NCBI RefSeq assembly: GCF_014648055.1
Contig: NZ_BMQJ01000010.1
Coordinates: 1 to 64,000 of the forward strand
Length of the DNA: 64,000 nt
Source: Streptosporangium pseudovulgare
Lineage (GTDB): Bacteria; Actinomycetota; Actinomycetes; Streptosporangiales; Streptosporangiaceae
Direction of reading: 5' to 3'
The notes under the pieces were generated by a model. It saw only the letters and a program-made list of their open reading frames with translations. It did not search any database and was not told the DNA's origin. Position numbers and translations under genes: made by a program. Below, one piece after another: positions 1 through 8,710 of the stretch; position 1 is the stretch's first letter; the number at the start of each line of letters is the position of its first letter.

Positions 1-69
1 CCCTGACCCCGTCGCGCGGCGACCGCCGCACGACCGCCACCACCACCGCAGAAAGAACGGAAGGACATC

Positions 70-921
70 ATGAGCAAGGTCTGGCTCGTCACCGGCTCGT
101 CGCGCGGCCTCGGCCGCAACTTCGTCGAGGCCGCCCTGTCCCGCGGCGACAGGGTGGCCGCGACCGCCCGCAGCACCGCAGGCTTTGACGAACTGGTCGC
201 CGCCCACGGCGAGGCGGTGCTCCCGCTGGAGATGGACGTGACCGACAAGGCCGCGGTCTTCGAGAGCGTGAAGCGGGCCAGGGAGCACTTCGGCCGCCTC
301 GACGTCATCGTCAACAACGCCGGCTACGCCATGATCGGCGCGATCGAGGAACTGACCGAGCAGCACCTGCGCGACCAGCTGGAGACCAACCTGTTCGGCG
401 CGGTGTGGGTGATCCAGGCCGCACTGCCCCACCTGCGCGAGCAGGGCGCGGGCCACATCATCCAGATGTCCTCGGCCGCCGGGCTCATGGCGTTCCCGCT
501 CGGCGGCGCCTACCACGTCTCCAAGTGGGCCGTGGAAGCCCTGAACGAATCCCTCGCCCAGGAGGTCACCGACTTCGGCATCAAGGTGACCATCATCGAG
601 CCCGGCGGCTTCGCGACCAGGAACGGCAAGAACCCCGATCCCCTCGACAACGGCCACATGGCCCAGCCCGACCCGGCCTACGACGGCCTTCGCCGGCGCA
701 TCGCCGGCATCGCCGGAAAGCAGCCCGCCGGCGACCCGGCCGCCGCCGCCCAGACCCTCCTCAAAATCGTCGACTCCGACGACCCGCCCCTGCGCGTGCT
801 CTTCGGGCAGGGCTTCTACCCCATGATCCAGCAGGCCTACGCCGACCGGCTCAAGACCTGGGCCGACGGGCAGGACCTCTCGGCCCAGGCTCACGGCGAC
901 CTCGACCAAGAAGACCGCTGA
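70..921 (+). CDS. SDR-family oxidoreductase
   Basis: A 283-residue classical short-chain dehydrogenase/reductase. The N-terminal TGSSRGLG cofactor loop (residues 8-15), the NNAG motif and the SSAAG...YHVSK catalytic Ser-Tyr-Lys set are all visible, so NAD(P)-dependent oxidation or reduction of a carbonyl/alcohol is well supported; the substrate is not. The start ATG has a GGAAGGA ribosome site. The flavoprotein gene follows after 51 bases in the same direction, suggesting a two-gene redox operon. The C-terminal 80 residues are longer than in minimal SDRs and resemble the SDR subgroup often used for small carbonyl compounds. Confidence 0.9.
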   Translation: MSKVWLVTGSSRGLGRNFVEAALSRGDRVAATARSTAGFDELVAAHGEAVLPLEMDVTDKAAVFESVKRAREHFGRLDVIVNNAGYAMIGAIEELTEQHLRDQLETNLFGAVWVIQAALPHLREQGAGHIIQMSSAAGLMAFPLGGAYHVSKWAVEALNESLAQEVTDFGIKVTIIEPGGFATRNGKNPDPLDNGHMAQPDPAYDGLRRRIAGIAGKQPAGDPAAAAQTLLKIVDSDDPPLRVLFGQGFYPMIQQAYADRLKTWADGQDLSAQAHGDLDQEDR

Positions 922-972
922 CCCAGGGACGAGTCAACTCACCGAGAGCAATCGAACCGAAAGGAGCGACAC

Positions 973-2175
973 ATGAAGCACCGCATCGTCGTCCTCGGCG
1001 CCGGCTACGCCGGGGCCTACGTGGCCGGGAACCTGGTTCGCCGGCTGTCCCCGGCGGACACCGAGATCACCGTGGTCAACGCCGTGCCGGACTTCGTCGA
1101 GCGGCTGCGGCTGCACCAGCTCGCGGCCGGCCAGAAGATCGAGGCTCCCAAGCTCGCCGACGTCTTCGCGGACACCGGGATACGGCTGTGCCTGGCCCGG
1201 GTCACCGCCGTCGACCCCGAGCGCCAGGCCGTCGCCATCGCCGACGCCGGCGGCGGCGGCGACGAACTCGGCTACGACACGCTCGTCTACGCGCTCGGCA
1301 GCCACGGCGACGTCGAAGGTGTCCCCGGCGTGGCCGAGCACGCCTTCGACATCGCCGGCAGGCCCTCGGCGCTGCGCCTGCGCGAACGCCTCGACAGCCT
1401 GGACGGGCGGGGCGAAGGCGGAAGCGTGGTGGTCGTCGGTGACGGGCTGACCGGCATCGAGACCGCCACCGAGCTCGCCGAATCCCGGCCCGGCCTGTCG
1501 GTGACGCTCATCGCCCGCGGCGAGCTGGGCGCCCGGCTCTCCAGCGGAGCCCGCAACCACCTGCGCCAGGCCTGCGACCGGCTGGGCGTCACCGTCCTGG
1601 AGCACACCAGCGTCGAAACCGTCGAAGCGACGCGCGTGCTGTGCGCCGACGGCACCGCCCTGGCATCCGACGCGACCGTGTGGACGGCCGGGTTCGCGGT
1701 CAGCCCCATCGCCGCCGCCGGCGGGCTGGAGGTCGCCCGGAACGGGCAGATCATCGTCGATCGGACCATGCGGTCGGTCTCGCACCCGAACGTCTACGCC
1801 ATCGGCGACAGCGCCTACGCCATCGGCGACAACGGCCGGCCGTTGCCGATGTCCTGCGCGTCGGCCGGCTCCACCGGCCGGCAGGCCACGGACGCGATCG
1901 TGGGACGCCTGACCGGCGGCAAGATCGCGAACGCCAAGCTGGACTACCCGGGCAACCACATCAGCCTCGGGCGGCGGGACGGGATCCTGCAGCCGGTGAA
2001 CGACGAAGCGCAGGCGAAGCCGACGTACGTGGGCGGCCGGAAGGCCGCGCGCATCAAGACGGGCATCCTGAAGCTCTCGCTGTGGGCCACCTCGCACCCG
2101 ACCTTCGGCCTGCCCAAGCGCAAGCACCGCCTGACCGCCGCGCCGGACGCGTCCGCCGAGAAGGCGGTCGCGTAG
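973..2175 (+). CDS. NAD(P)/FAD-dependent oxidoreductase, NDH-2-like
   Basis: A 400-residue pyridine nucleotide-disulfide-type flavoprotein. It has an N-terminal FAD Rossmann motif (GAGYAGAYVAG, about residues 9-19), a central NAD(P) motif (VVVGDGLTGIETA, about 155-167) and the C-terminal NVYAIGDSAYA motif that contacts the flavin. There is no redox CxxxxC pair, so it fits type II NADH dehydrogenase-like or ferredoxin-reductase-like enzymes rather than disulfide reductases. AAAGGAG precedes the ATG. It probably shares a transcript with the SDR upstream and ends at a strong convergent terminator. Confidence 0.88.
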   Translation: MKHRIVVLGAGYAGAYVAGNLVRRLSPADTEITVVNAVPDFVERLRLHQLAAGQKIEAPKLADVFADTGIRLCLARVTAVDPERQAVAIADAGGGGDELGYDTLVYALGSHGDVEGVPGVAEHAFDIAGRPSALRLRERLDSLDGRGEGGSVVVVGDGLTGIETATELAESRPGLSVTLIARGELGARLSSGARNHLRQACDRLGVTVLEHTSVETVEATRVLCADGTALASDATVWTAGFAVSPIAAAGGLEVARNGQIIVDRTMRSVSHPNVYAIGDSAYAIGDNGRPLPMSCASAGSTGRQATDAIVGRLTGGKIANAKLDYPGNHISLGRRDGILQPVNDEAQAKPTYVGGRKAARIKTGILKLSLWATSHPTFGLPKRKHRLTAAPDASAEKAVA

Positions 2176-2182
2176 CCGCCCG

Positions 2183-2234
2183 GGAGCTGTTTCTCAGATC
2201 ATCCGGCTGCGCACCTGATCTGAGAAACAGCTCC
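2183..2234. terminator. Bidirectional hairpin between convergent genes
   Basis: A perfect 19-bp inverted repeat (2183-2201 and 2216-2234, GGAGCTGTTTCTCAGATCA and its complement) with a 14-base loop separates the plus-strand flavoprotein from the minus-strand monooxygenase, whose stop codon touches the right arm. The position and symmetry suit termination in both directions; there is no clear U-tract on either side. Confidence 0.75.
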
Positions 2235-3796
2235 TAGCGGGGCCGCTCCCCGGGCAGCTGCTCGGTGAGGAAGGCGCGCAGCGGCGCCACGTGCCGCACC
2301 GGGTCGCGCCAGGTGGCCTGCAGGTCCTCCAGCAGGTGCCGCTCGGCGACCTGCTCGCCGTCCCGCCACACCCGCACGACCGGGTGCAGGAACGCGCTCT
2401 CGTGCGCCCGCTCCGGCGTCGGGTGCCGCCGGATGGCGAAGACGTCGGGCTGCTCCTGCCGTCCCCACCGCAGGGTGACCGTGAGGCACAGCCCCTCGCC
2501 GCCGAACCTGCCGACCGCGTAGTCCTCCGGCAGGTCGGTGTGGCGCCGGACCCGCCCGGTCCGCTCGTCGAGCACGTAGACGTCGCAGAGGTACTCGAAC
2601 TGGGTCCACAGCGCCGAGCTGTGGTTGACCCGGTCCAGGATGTCGCCGGCCAGCGTCTCGGCGTCGGCCGGCAGCCATCGCTCCTCCAGCGGCACCCCCT
2701 CGTAGCGCTCGGCCAGCAGGGCGGCCAGGGTCCGCAGGTTGTAGCGGAAGCCGTCGATGAACGCCGAGGAGGCGCGCTTGAAGTCGCGGGCCTGCATCAG
2801 GGTGCCGGCGAAGTACAGGCCGTCGACGTTGGCCGACCGGAAGTCGGGGCGGATCGCCGGCATGCGGCCGTTCGGGGCGAGGTCCGGACGGCAGGAGTCG
2901 TCGAAGACCGAGGTGTCCATGGTGAACCCGGTGCAGCGCAGCACCCGGTCGTACTCCAGCGTCGCCCGCTCGCCCTCGGCGAGGGTGTAGGTGATCTCCA
3001 CCTCGAACCGGTCGCCCACGCGCCGGATCCGGTCGACCTCGCACTCCAGCACGCCGTGCAGCGTCTTGAACCAGTAGCTGTCGAGCAGCGCGCCGTACTG
3101 GCCGCGCACGTGGCCCGGGTGCTTGCTCGTCCAGGCCAGCCGTACCGGGCTGGGGCTGGCCAGGTGGATGACGGCGGCGTGGCCGAGCATCGACTGCGCG
3201 GTCTCGAACGCCGAGTTGCCCTTGCCGATGATCAGCACCCGCTGGTCGGTGAAGTCCTCGCCGCGGACCGGCATCTCCTCGTAGCCGACGGCCAGCTCGA
3301 TCCCGGGGATGTCCGGCACGTACGGCCCGCCCCAGCCGGTCGCCATGATCAGGCACTCGGCCCGGAACACCTCGCCCCCGGCGTGTACGGCGAAGCGCCC
3401 GTCCTCCTCCCGGGCGATCCGCTCGACGGAGACGCCGAAGGCGACGTTGAGCTTGTGCTCGCGCTGGAAGTCGCCGAGGTAGCGCACCAGGTCGCCGGCG
3501 CCGGGGAAGTACTCGCGCGAGTAGCGGGGGAACAGCAGGTCGGGGGAGTCGTTGAGCAGGGAGTTCCAGTCCCAGCGCAGGGCGATCTCCGGGTCGTCCT
3601 GGCCGGTGTGGACCTTGTTCAGTGAGATCAGCCTGCGGTGGCGCGGGTAGTGGCGGAAGAATCCGCCCGGCGCGTCCTCGCGCTCCAGCGTGAGGTAGTC
3701 GGCGCCGGCGCGCTCCAGGAAGTAGCTGAGCTGCAGCCCCCCGGGCCCGGCGCCGACGATCAGGTAGCGGTGGACGTGCCCGCCGGGCGCCGTCAC
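2234..3796 (-). CDS. FAD-dependent monooxygenase-like oxidoreductase
   Basis: A 520-residue flavoprotein. The FAD loop VGAGPGG is at residues 14-20, an ATGWGG motif follows near residue 150, and a second nucleotide-binding loop (IIGKGNSAFE) lies near residue 185. This is the arrangement of flavin-containing/Baeyer-Villiger-type monooxygenases and related pyridine-nucleotide oxidoreductases. The GTG start is chosen because its GTGA overlaps the stop of the upstream AhpD-like gene, indicating translational coupling. The open frame extends further upstream but there it is only the antisense-register shadow of the neighbour. The substrate is unknown. Confidence 0.82.
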   Translation of the reverse strand: MTAPGGHVHRYLIVGAGPGGLQLSYFLERAGADYLTLEREDAPGGFFRHYPRHRRLISLNKVHTGQDDPEIALRWDWNSLLNDSPDLLFPRYSREYFPGAGDLVRYLGDFQREHKLNVAFGVSVERIAREEDGRFAVHAGGEVFRAECLIMATGWGGPYVPDIPGIELAVGYEEMPVRGEDFTDQRVLIIGKGNSAFETAQSMLGHAAVIHLASPSPVRLAWTSKHPGHVRGQYGALLDSYWFKTLHGVLECEVDRIRRVGDRFEVEITYTLAEGERATLEYDRVLRCTGFTMDTSVFDDSCRPDLAPNGRMPAIRPDFRSANVDGLYFAGTLMQARDFKRASSAFIDGFRYNLRTLAALLAERYEGVPLEERWLPADAETLAGDILDRVNHSSALWTQFEYLCDVYVLDERTGRVRRHTDLPEDYAVGRFGGEGLCLTVTLRWGRQEQPDVFAIRRHPTPERAHESAFLHPVVRVWRDGEQVAERHLLEDLQATWRDPVRHVAPLRAFLTEQLPGERPR

Positions 3797-4362
3797 GGCC
3801 GCGGGCCCGAGTGCTCGGCGGCGGGGGTGGTGCTCCCGTAACCGTGGGTGACGATCTGCTCGGCCACCGCCGCGTACGCCTCCGGGTCGTCGGGGGCGTG
3901 GGTGCCGAGCCCGTCGACGTAGCGGTTGAACATGCAGAACGCCGCGGCGATCAGCACCGTGTCGTGGATCTCCAGGTCCGACGCGCCCTCGGCGCGGGCG
4001 GCGGCGACGTGCTCGGCGGAGACCTCCTTCCCGCCGCGTTGCACGGCCGCGGCGATGTCCAGCAGCGCCCGCAGCTTCGGCGAGACCGGCGCGGTGGCCG
4101 GGTCCTCGCATGTCCGCCTCACCAGCTCCATCCCCTCGGGGAGCTGGGCGGCGGCGAACGCCGCGTGCGAGGAGTGACAGAAGCGGCAGCGGTTGAGCGA
4201 CGACACGTACGCCGCGATCAGTTCGCGCTCCCCGCGCGACAGCGTGCTGTCCCCGCGCAGCAGGATCTCGGCGAGCCCGTTCAGCGGGGCCGCGGTCTCC
4301 GGGCGGAACCGGAACAGGCCCCTGATCCCCGGATCGTCGGTGGGGAGGGCGATGTGGGGCAT
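3793..4362 (-). CDS. Carboxymuconolactone decarboxylase/AhpD-like peroxidase-related protein
   Basis: A 189-residue all-helical AhpD-family protein with the CxxC signature NRCRFCHSSHAA preceded by ELIAAYVSS, typical of peroxidase-related alkylhydroperoxidase D homologues that use a Cys pair and a nearby His. The start is the ATG with GAGGAG upstream; an earlier in-frame ATG lacks a ribosome site. Its 3' end overlaps the start of the FAD protein by 4 bases, so the two probably act in one oxidative pathway. Its C-terminal part shares a 99-bp identical tract with the paralogue at 5481-6179. Confidence 0.85.
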   Translation of the reverse strand: MPHIALPTDDPGIRGLFRFRPETAAPLNGLAEILLRGDSTLSRGERELIAAYVSSLNRCRFCHSSHAAFAAAQLPEGMELVRRTCEDPATAPVSPKLRALLDIAAAVQRGGKEVSAEHVAAARAEGASDLEIHDTVLIAAAFCMFNRYVDGLGTHAPDDPEAYAAVAEQIVTHGYGSTTPAAEHSGPRP

Positions 4363-4715
4363 GGACACTCCTCGTGCCGGCGTGGCCGGGGCATCGTGGT
4401 CGGGGTGCATCACGCGCCGCCGACGGAACGTTCCGTCCGGCGGACGCCCTCATGATCGGCACGTGCCCGCCGCGCTGTCAACGACCCGTCCCGTCTTATC
4501 CGCCTTCCCGGCTCTTTCCCGCCGTTTTCCCGGGATCATTTACGGGCGTTATTCAAACTGCTTTATGGTGTGACTCTTTTCCGGGGAGACGTCGGTGTCC
4601 TGCGGTGCTTCTGATGACTCTTGCCGCTTTTGCCCGAGTGACGTACCGTCACCGGCGCCCCCCCTTTTCATCCTCGTCACCTCGGGGAATTCGACCCTGC
4701 CGAAAGAGGAGCGCC
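4363..4715. other. Divergent intergenic region
   Basis: 353 bases without a credible gene lie between the minus-strand AhpD-like gene and the plus-strand SnoaL-like gene. The stretch near 4545-4570 is relatively AT-rich and probably holds promoters for one or both, but I cannot assign -35/-10 boxes with confidence. Confidence 0.4.
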
Positions 4716-5111
4716 ATGTCCGAACACCCCAACGCCGGCGTCGTGCGCAGCGCCTACGACGCTCTCGCGAAGAACGACCTCGACCACGTCCGTGACAACC
4801 TGCTCGCCGACGACGTGGTCTTCCACGTTCCGGGCCGGGGCGCGCTGGCCGGCGACCACCGCGGCAAGGAGGAGGTGATCGGCTACCTCCAGCGGCTCGG
4901 CGAGGTCACCAAGGGGGCGCTGCGGTTCGAGCCGGAGGCGTTCCTGGCCGACGACGACCGGGTGGCCGCGATCCTGCGCGTCGTCGGCGAGCGCGGGGGC
5001 AGGGTCCTGGACGAGCGCGGCGTGCACGTCTTCCGCGTCGCCGACGGCAGGATCACCGAACGCTGGAGCTTCCCGCAGGACTCCTACGCGGTCGACGAGT
5101 TCCTCGCCTGA
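4716..5111 (+). CDS. SnoaL/NTF2-like protein
   Basis: A 131-residue protein with the pattern of the NTF2-like/SnoaL cone fold: an N-terminal helix pair (RSAYDALAKNDLDHVRDNLL), a DDVVFHVPG strand, and a C-terminal segment with ERWSFPQDSYAVDEFL. Family members are small ketosteroid isomerase- or cyclase-like enzymes or binding proteins. The start ATG has AAAGAGGAG seven bases upstream. It stands alone, so its role cannot be read from context. Confidence 0.82.
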   Translation: MSEHPNAGVVRSAYDALAKNDLDHVRDNLLADDVVFHVPGRGALAGDHRGKEEVIGYLQRLGEVTKGALRFEPEAFLADDDRVAAILRVVGERGGRVLDERGVHVFRVADGRITERWSFPQDSYAVDEFLA

Positions 5112-5306
5112 GGCGCCGTCTCTCCTTTCCGGTTCTCCCGCCCCGGGGGTCTTCCCCGGGGCGTGCGGCGCGGGGGACGTGTGGCGGACGTCCCCCGCGC
5201 CGCGCGGTCTCCTCGGTGTCTCGCGGGCGGGCGGACGGCGGGGCGACGGGGAAGGCGTCATCCCCTCGAACCGTCCGATCCGCGTGGACCTCTCCGTTCC
5301 CTCGGA

Positions 5307-5474
5307 GCTCCCGTGGCGTCCTCCTTTCCTCCCGGCATCCCCTCTCCTTTCTTTCTCCGTCCTCTCCTCTCTTTTCCGCTCGTCTTGTTTCTCTTCCGCC
5401 GGCGCGCCTCTCCTTTCTTCTCCTCCCGTCATTTCCTTCGCGTCCTTTCCCTTCTCTCCTCCTTCCGCCGGCGT
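5307..5474. repeat. Polypyrimidine/polypurine low-complexity tract
   Basis: The plus strand is almost entirely C and T for about 160 bases (runs such as CCTCTCCTTTCTTTCTCC), within the 369-base gap 5112-5480. Short open frames across it encode only Arg/Lys/Glu- or Ser/Phe-rich nonsense. It lies just downstream of the second AhpD-like gene, so its purine strand would be in that transcript's 3' trailer. No gene is seen in the rest of the gap. Confidence 0.6.
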
Positions 5475-5480
5475 GCCCGG

Positions 5481-6179
5481 TCAGGCCTGGGCCTGGCGCA
5501 GCGCCTCGGCCAGGACCGTCACGTAACCCCCCTTCATCCGGGCCCGCGCCGCGTAGGCGGCCGGGTCGTCGGGGGCGTGGGTGCCGAGCCCGTCGACGTA
5601 GCGGTTGAACATGCAGAACGCCGCGGCGATCAGCACCGTGTCGTGGATCTCCAGGTCCGTCGCGCCCTCGGCGCGGGCGGCCGTGACGTGCTCCTCGGTG
5701 ACGTGCCTGCCGCCCTCCTGCACCGCGCCGGCGAGGCGCAGCAGCGCCTTGAGCTTGGCCGGGACGGGCGCCGACTCCGGGTCGGCGCAGACCGCCTGCA
5801 CCAGCGGCATCCCCTCGGGCAGCCGGACGGCCGCGAGGGCGGCGTGGGTGTAGCAGCAGAACCGGCACTCGTTGCGCGCCGACACGTACGTCGCGATCAG
5901 CTCCCTCTCCCCCTGGGTGAGGGTGCTCTCCCCGCGCAGCAGCACGTCCACCAGCGCGTTCAGCGGCAGGGCCGTCTCCGGGCGGAACCGGAACAGCCCC
6001 CGCACCCCCGGCTCGTCGGAGTTGAGCGTGATGTAGGCGCGGGATCTCTTCTTTCCCGGCCGGGTGAACCGGATCAGCCGTAACGGGTCGCTACCGATTC
6101 CGGCGCCTTTTCTCGCGGACGCCACCGCCTTCTTCGCGGGAATTTCCACGAGTTCCGCGGAAGTGGTCTGGACTGTCAT
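5481..6179 (-). CDS. AhpD-like peroxidase-related protein with N-terminal extension
   Basis: A 232-residue paralogue of the protein at 3793-4362. It carries the same LFRFRPETALPLNALVDVLLRG lead-in (split here only for description) and the CxxC motif NECRFCCYTHAA, so hydroperoxide-linked or carboxymuconolactone-decarboxylase-like chemistry is possible. About 75 basic residues at the N-terminus have no counterpart in the first copy. The ATG at 6179 is the last plausible start before the conserved region's extension; the longer open frame upstream is non-coding in composition. 99 bp of the 3' half are identical to the first copy. Confidence 0.8.
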   Translation of the reverse strand: MTVQTTSAELVEIPAKKAVASARKGAGIGSDPLRLIRFTRPGKKRSRAYITLNSDEPGVRGLFRFRPETALPLNALVDVLLRGESTLTQGERELIATYVSARNECRFCCYTHAALAAVRLPEGMPLVQAVCADPESAPVPAKLKALLRLAGAVQEGGRHVTEEHVTAARAEGATDLEIHDTVLIAAAFCMFNRYVDGLGTHAPDDPAAYAARARMKGGYVTVLAEALRQAQA

Positions 6180-6595
6180 CCCCTCATCCCTGTCTCCGGT
6201 TTTCCGGTGCGTTCTCGCATTTACAACTCTGCGCTTCCGGAAGGCCCCGTTCCAGGCTTTCGCGGGGCAGCAAGCTGCTCGTTCCCCGCCGTTTCCTGTC
6301 ACGGAACGGCGCTTGACAGTCCGTACGGCCCCGCCCGCGGCCGGCGGCCGGGCGGGATGATCCACCGGCTCGCCGATCCCCCTGGAATCCGTCAAATCTC
6401 CAGAAAATGGGTTGAAACGTGCGAAAGGGGAACGGTTGAAGGGGAAGGCGCCCTCCGATCTTCGCGGCCCCGGGCGCACGAGGGGGACCACGCCGGGCGG
6501 TGTGCGCGCCGCCCGCCGCGTTCCGGCGCGGAGGGGGAGGACGAGGCGCGGACCGTCCGGAGGCCGGGCGGTCCCCAGCGAAACGGATCTGGAAA
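6180..6595. other. Divergent intergenic region
   Basis: 416 bases separate the AhpD-like gene (minus) and the erythromycin-esterase-like gene (plus). A TTGACA hexamer occurs at 6313-6318 but no convincing -10 follows at 16-19 bases. No gene is seen. Confidence 0.4.
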
Positions 6596-7894
6596 ATGGA
6601 CGAAACGGATGAGGTTCGGGGGATGGCCCTTCCGCTGGCGGAAGCGGCCGACCTCGACCCTCTTCTCGACCGCATCGGCGACGCCCGGTGCGTGCTGATC
6701 GGCGAGGCGACCCACGGAACACACGAGTTCTACGCCTGGCGGGCCGCGCTGACCCGCCGCCTCATCGAGGAGCGCGGCTTCTCCTTCGTGGCGGTGGAGG
6801 GCGACTGGCCGGACTGCTGGGACGTCCACCGCTCGGTCACCCTCGCCCGGGGGGCGCCGGAGGACCCGCAGATGGTCCTGGACGCCTACCGCCGCTGGCC
6901 CACCTGGATGTGGGCCAACGCCGAGACCTCACGCTTCTGCCGCTGGCTGCGGGCCCGCAACGCGGCCCTGCCCGCCGGGGAGCGGGCGGGCTTCTACGGC
7001 CTGGACGTCTACAGCATGTGGGAGTCCCTGCGGGCCATCATGCTCTACCTGCACGAGCACCACCCCGAGTACACGCACCACGCCGTGGAGGCCTACCGCT
7101 GCTTCGAGCCGTACAACGAGGACCCGCACGCGTACGCCCACGGCACGCGACTGGTGCCCGAGGGGTGCGAGGACGAGGTGATCGCCCTGCTGAGCGAGGC
7201 CCGGCGGACCGTCCACGCCGAGGCCGCCGACCCCGCCGAGGCCCTGAACGCCCGGCAGAACGCCGAGGTGGTGGCCACCGCCGAGGAGTACTACCGGTCG
7301 ATGATCAACGGCGGCGCGGAGTCGTGGAACATCCGCGACACCCACATGGCCGACACCCTCGACCGCCTGCTGGACGCCCACGGCGACGGCGCGAAGGCGG
7401 TCGTGTGGGCCCACAACACCCACATCGGCGACGCCAGGGCCACCGACATGGCGCACGGCGGGATCATCAACCTCGGCCGGCTCGCCCGGGAGCGCCACGG
7501 CCGGGAGAACGTCGTGCTGGTCGGCTTCGCCACCGCCTACGGCGAGGTGGTCGCGGCCCCCTCCTGGGGGGCGCCCATGGAGGTCATGACGCTGCCCCCG
7601 CCGCCCCGCGACAGCCTGGAGGGACTGCTCTGCGACACGGCGACCGACCTCGACCACCGCGCCCTGTTCATCTTCTCCGACCAGCCGGACGCGCACTGGC
7701 TGACCACCTGGCACGGTCACCGCGCCGTCGGGGTGGTCTACGACCCGATCCGGGAGCGGCGCAACTACGTGCCCAGCATGATGGGCGACCGCTACGACGC
7801 GCTGCTGTGGATCACCCGTACCTCGGCTCTGCAGGCGCTGCACATGGAAAGGGAGCGCCGGGGCGAGCTGGAGACCATGCCCACGGGCGTCTGA
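6596..7894 (+). CDS. Erythromycin esterase family protein
   Basis: A 432-residue member of the erythromycin esterase (Ere) superfamily. The family motif GEATHGTHEFY (about residues 36-46), the downstream VAVEGDWPDCWDVHR segment and the VVWAHNTHIGDA motif supply the metal/active-site Glu and His residues. Characterised members hydrolyse the macrolactone of erythromycin, but many genomic homologues have other or unknown substrates, so macrolide resistance is an inference only. The ATG at 6596 is preferred because conserved sequence begins about 10 residues later; the longer frame upstream is not conserved-looking. Confidence 0.85.
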   Translation: MDETDEVRGMALPLAEAADLDPLLDRIGDARCVLIGEATHGTHEFYAWRAALTRRLIEERGFSFVAVEGDWPDCWDVHRSVTLARGAPEDPQMVLDAYRRWPTWMWANAETSRFCRWLRARNAALPAGERAGFYGLDVYSMWESLRAIMLYLHEHHPEYTHHAVEAYRCFEPYNEDPHAYAHGTRLVPEGCEDEVIALLSEARRTVHAEAADPAEALNARQNAEVVATAEEYYRSMINGGAESWNIRDTHMADTLDRLLDAHGDGAKAVVWAHNTHIGDARATDMAHGGIINLGRLARERHGRENVVLVGFATAYGEVVAAPSWGAPMEVMTLPPPPRDSLEGLLCDTATDLDHRALFIFSDQPDAHWLTTWHGHRAVGVVYDPIRERRNYVPSMMGDRYDALLWITRTSALQALHMERERRGELETMPTGV

Positions 7895-7906
7895 CGTCCG
7901 GCGTCC

Positions 7907-7946
7907 GGAAGCGCCCGGCGGCCCGCGGGGCTCACCGGGCGCTCCC
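7907..7946. terminator. Probable bidirectional hairpin
   Basis: A 12-bp inverted repeat with one mismatch (7907-7918 and 7935-7946, around AGCGCCCGG/CCGGGCGCT) lies between the convergent erythromycin-esterase-like and cutC genes. There is no U-run, as is common in GC-rich actinomycetes. Confidence 0.45.
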
Positions 7947-7963
7947 GGCGGGGCGCGGCGGCG

Positions 7964-8710
7964 TCAGGCGCCGGCCGCGGTGATCACCTCCGAGACCAGG
8001 CCCGGCGAGGTGACCTGGCGGGCGTACTCGGGCCGGCGCAGCTCGCCGCCCATGAACGGGTGGGGGTTGCGGTGCGTCGCCGGGCTGGGCGCGTCCACCA
8101 GCGCCGCGAAGTGGATCTCCCGCGCCCCCGTCGCCTCGACCACGCGGCCGACGTTGCGCGGGGTGATGCCGCCGCCCGGCATCACGACCAGGCGGTCGCC
8201 GGCCCGCTCGACCAGCGAGGCGATCAGCGGCGCGCCCTCCAGCGCCGTGATGTCCTGGCCGGAGGTGAGCACCCGGTCCACGCCCAGGCCGGCCAGCGTC
8301 TCCAGGGCGGCGAACGGGTCGGCCGTCATGTCGAAGGCGCGGTGGAAGGTGACCGACAGGTCCCCGGCGGCGCCGATGAGCCGCTTGGCGACCTCGGTGT
8401 CCACCTCGCCCGACGGGGTCAGCGCGCCGATCACCACGCCCTGCGCGCCCGCGTCGCGGATGGTGGCCACGTCGCGCTCCATGGCGGCGATCTCGTGCTC
8501 GTCGTAGATGAAGTCGCCGCCCCGGGGGCGGATGATCACATGGACGCGGATCGAGGAGACCGCGGCCAGGGTCGCCTCGACGGTGCCGAGCGTGGGGGTC
8601 AGGCCGCCGTCGAACAGGGCCGAGCACAGCTCCACCCGGTCCGCCCCGGCCTGCTCAGCCGCCAGCGCGCCCGCCGTACTGTCAATGCAGATTTCATACT
8701 TAAGACTCAT
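7964..8710 (-). CDS. cutC: Copper homeostasis protein CutC
   Basis: A 248-residue TIM-barrel protein with the CutC hallmarks: YEICIDSTAGALAAEQAGADRVELC at the N-terminus (a longer motif, residues 5-29, with key Asp9, Asp24, Glu27), RPRGGDFIY near residue 60, TFHRAFD near 120 and LTSGQ near 148. CutC is a cytoplasmic protein linked to copper tolerance in some bacteria; its chemistry is unsettled. The start ATG overlaps the asparaginase stop (ATGA), so it is the last gene of the transporter-asparaginase operon. Confidence 0.92.
   Translation of the reverse strand: MSLKYEICIDSTAGALAAEQAGADRVELCSALFDGGLTPTLGTVEATLAAVSSIRVHVIIRPRGGDFIYDEHEIAAMERDVATIRDAGAQGVVIGALTPSGEVDTEVAKRLIGAAGDLSVTFHRAFDMTADPFAALETLAGLGVDRVLTSGQDITALEGAPLIASLVERAGDRLVVMPGGGITPRNVGRVVEATGAREIHFAALVDAPSPATHRNPHPFMGGELRRPEYARQVTSPGLVSEVITAAGA

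Noticed and set aside
2234..4462. A single 742-residue minus-strand frame covering both the FAD protein and the AhpD-like gene
   Set aside because: The N-terminal 220 residues are Arg/Gly/Pro-rich shadow sequence opposite the real AhpD frame; the flavoprotein begins at the coupled GTG at 3796.
6313..6318. TTGACA as a -35 box for the erythromycin-esterase-like gene
   Set aside because: No -10-like hexamer is found 16-19 bases downstream and the start codon is about 280 bases away.
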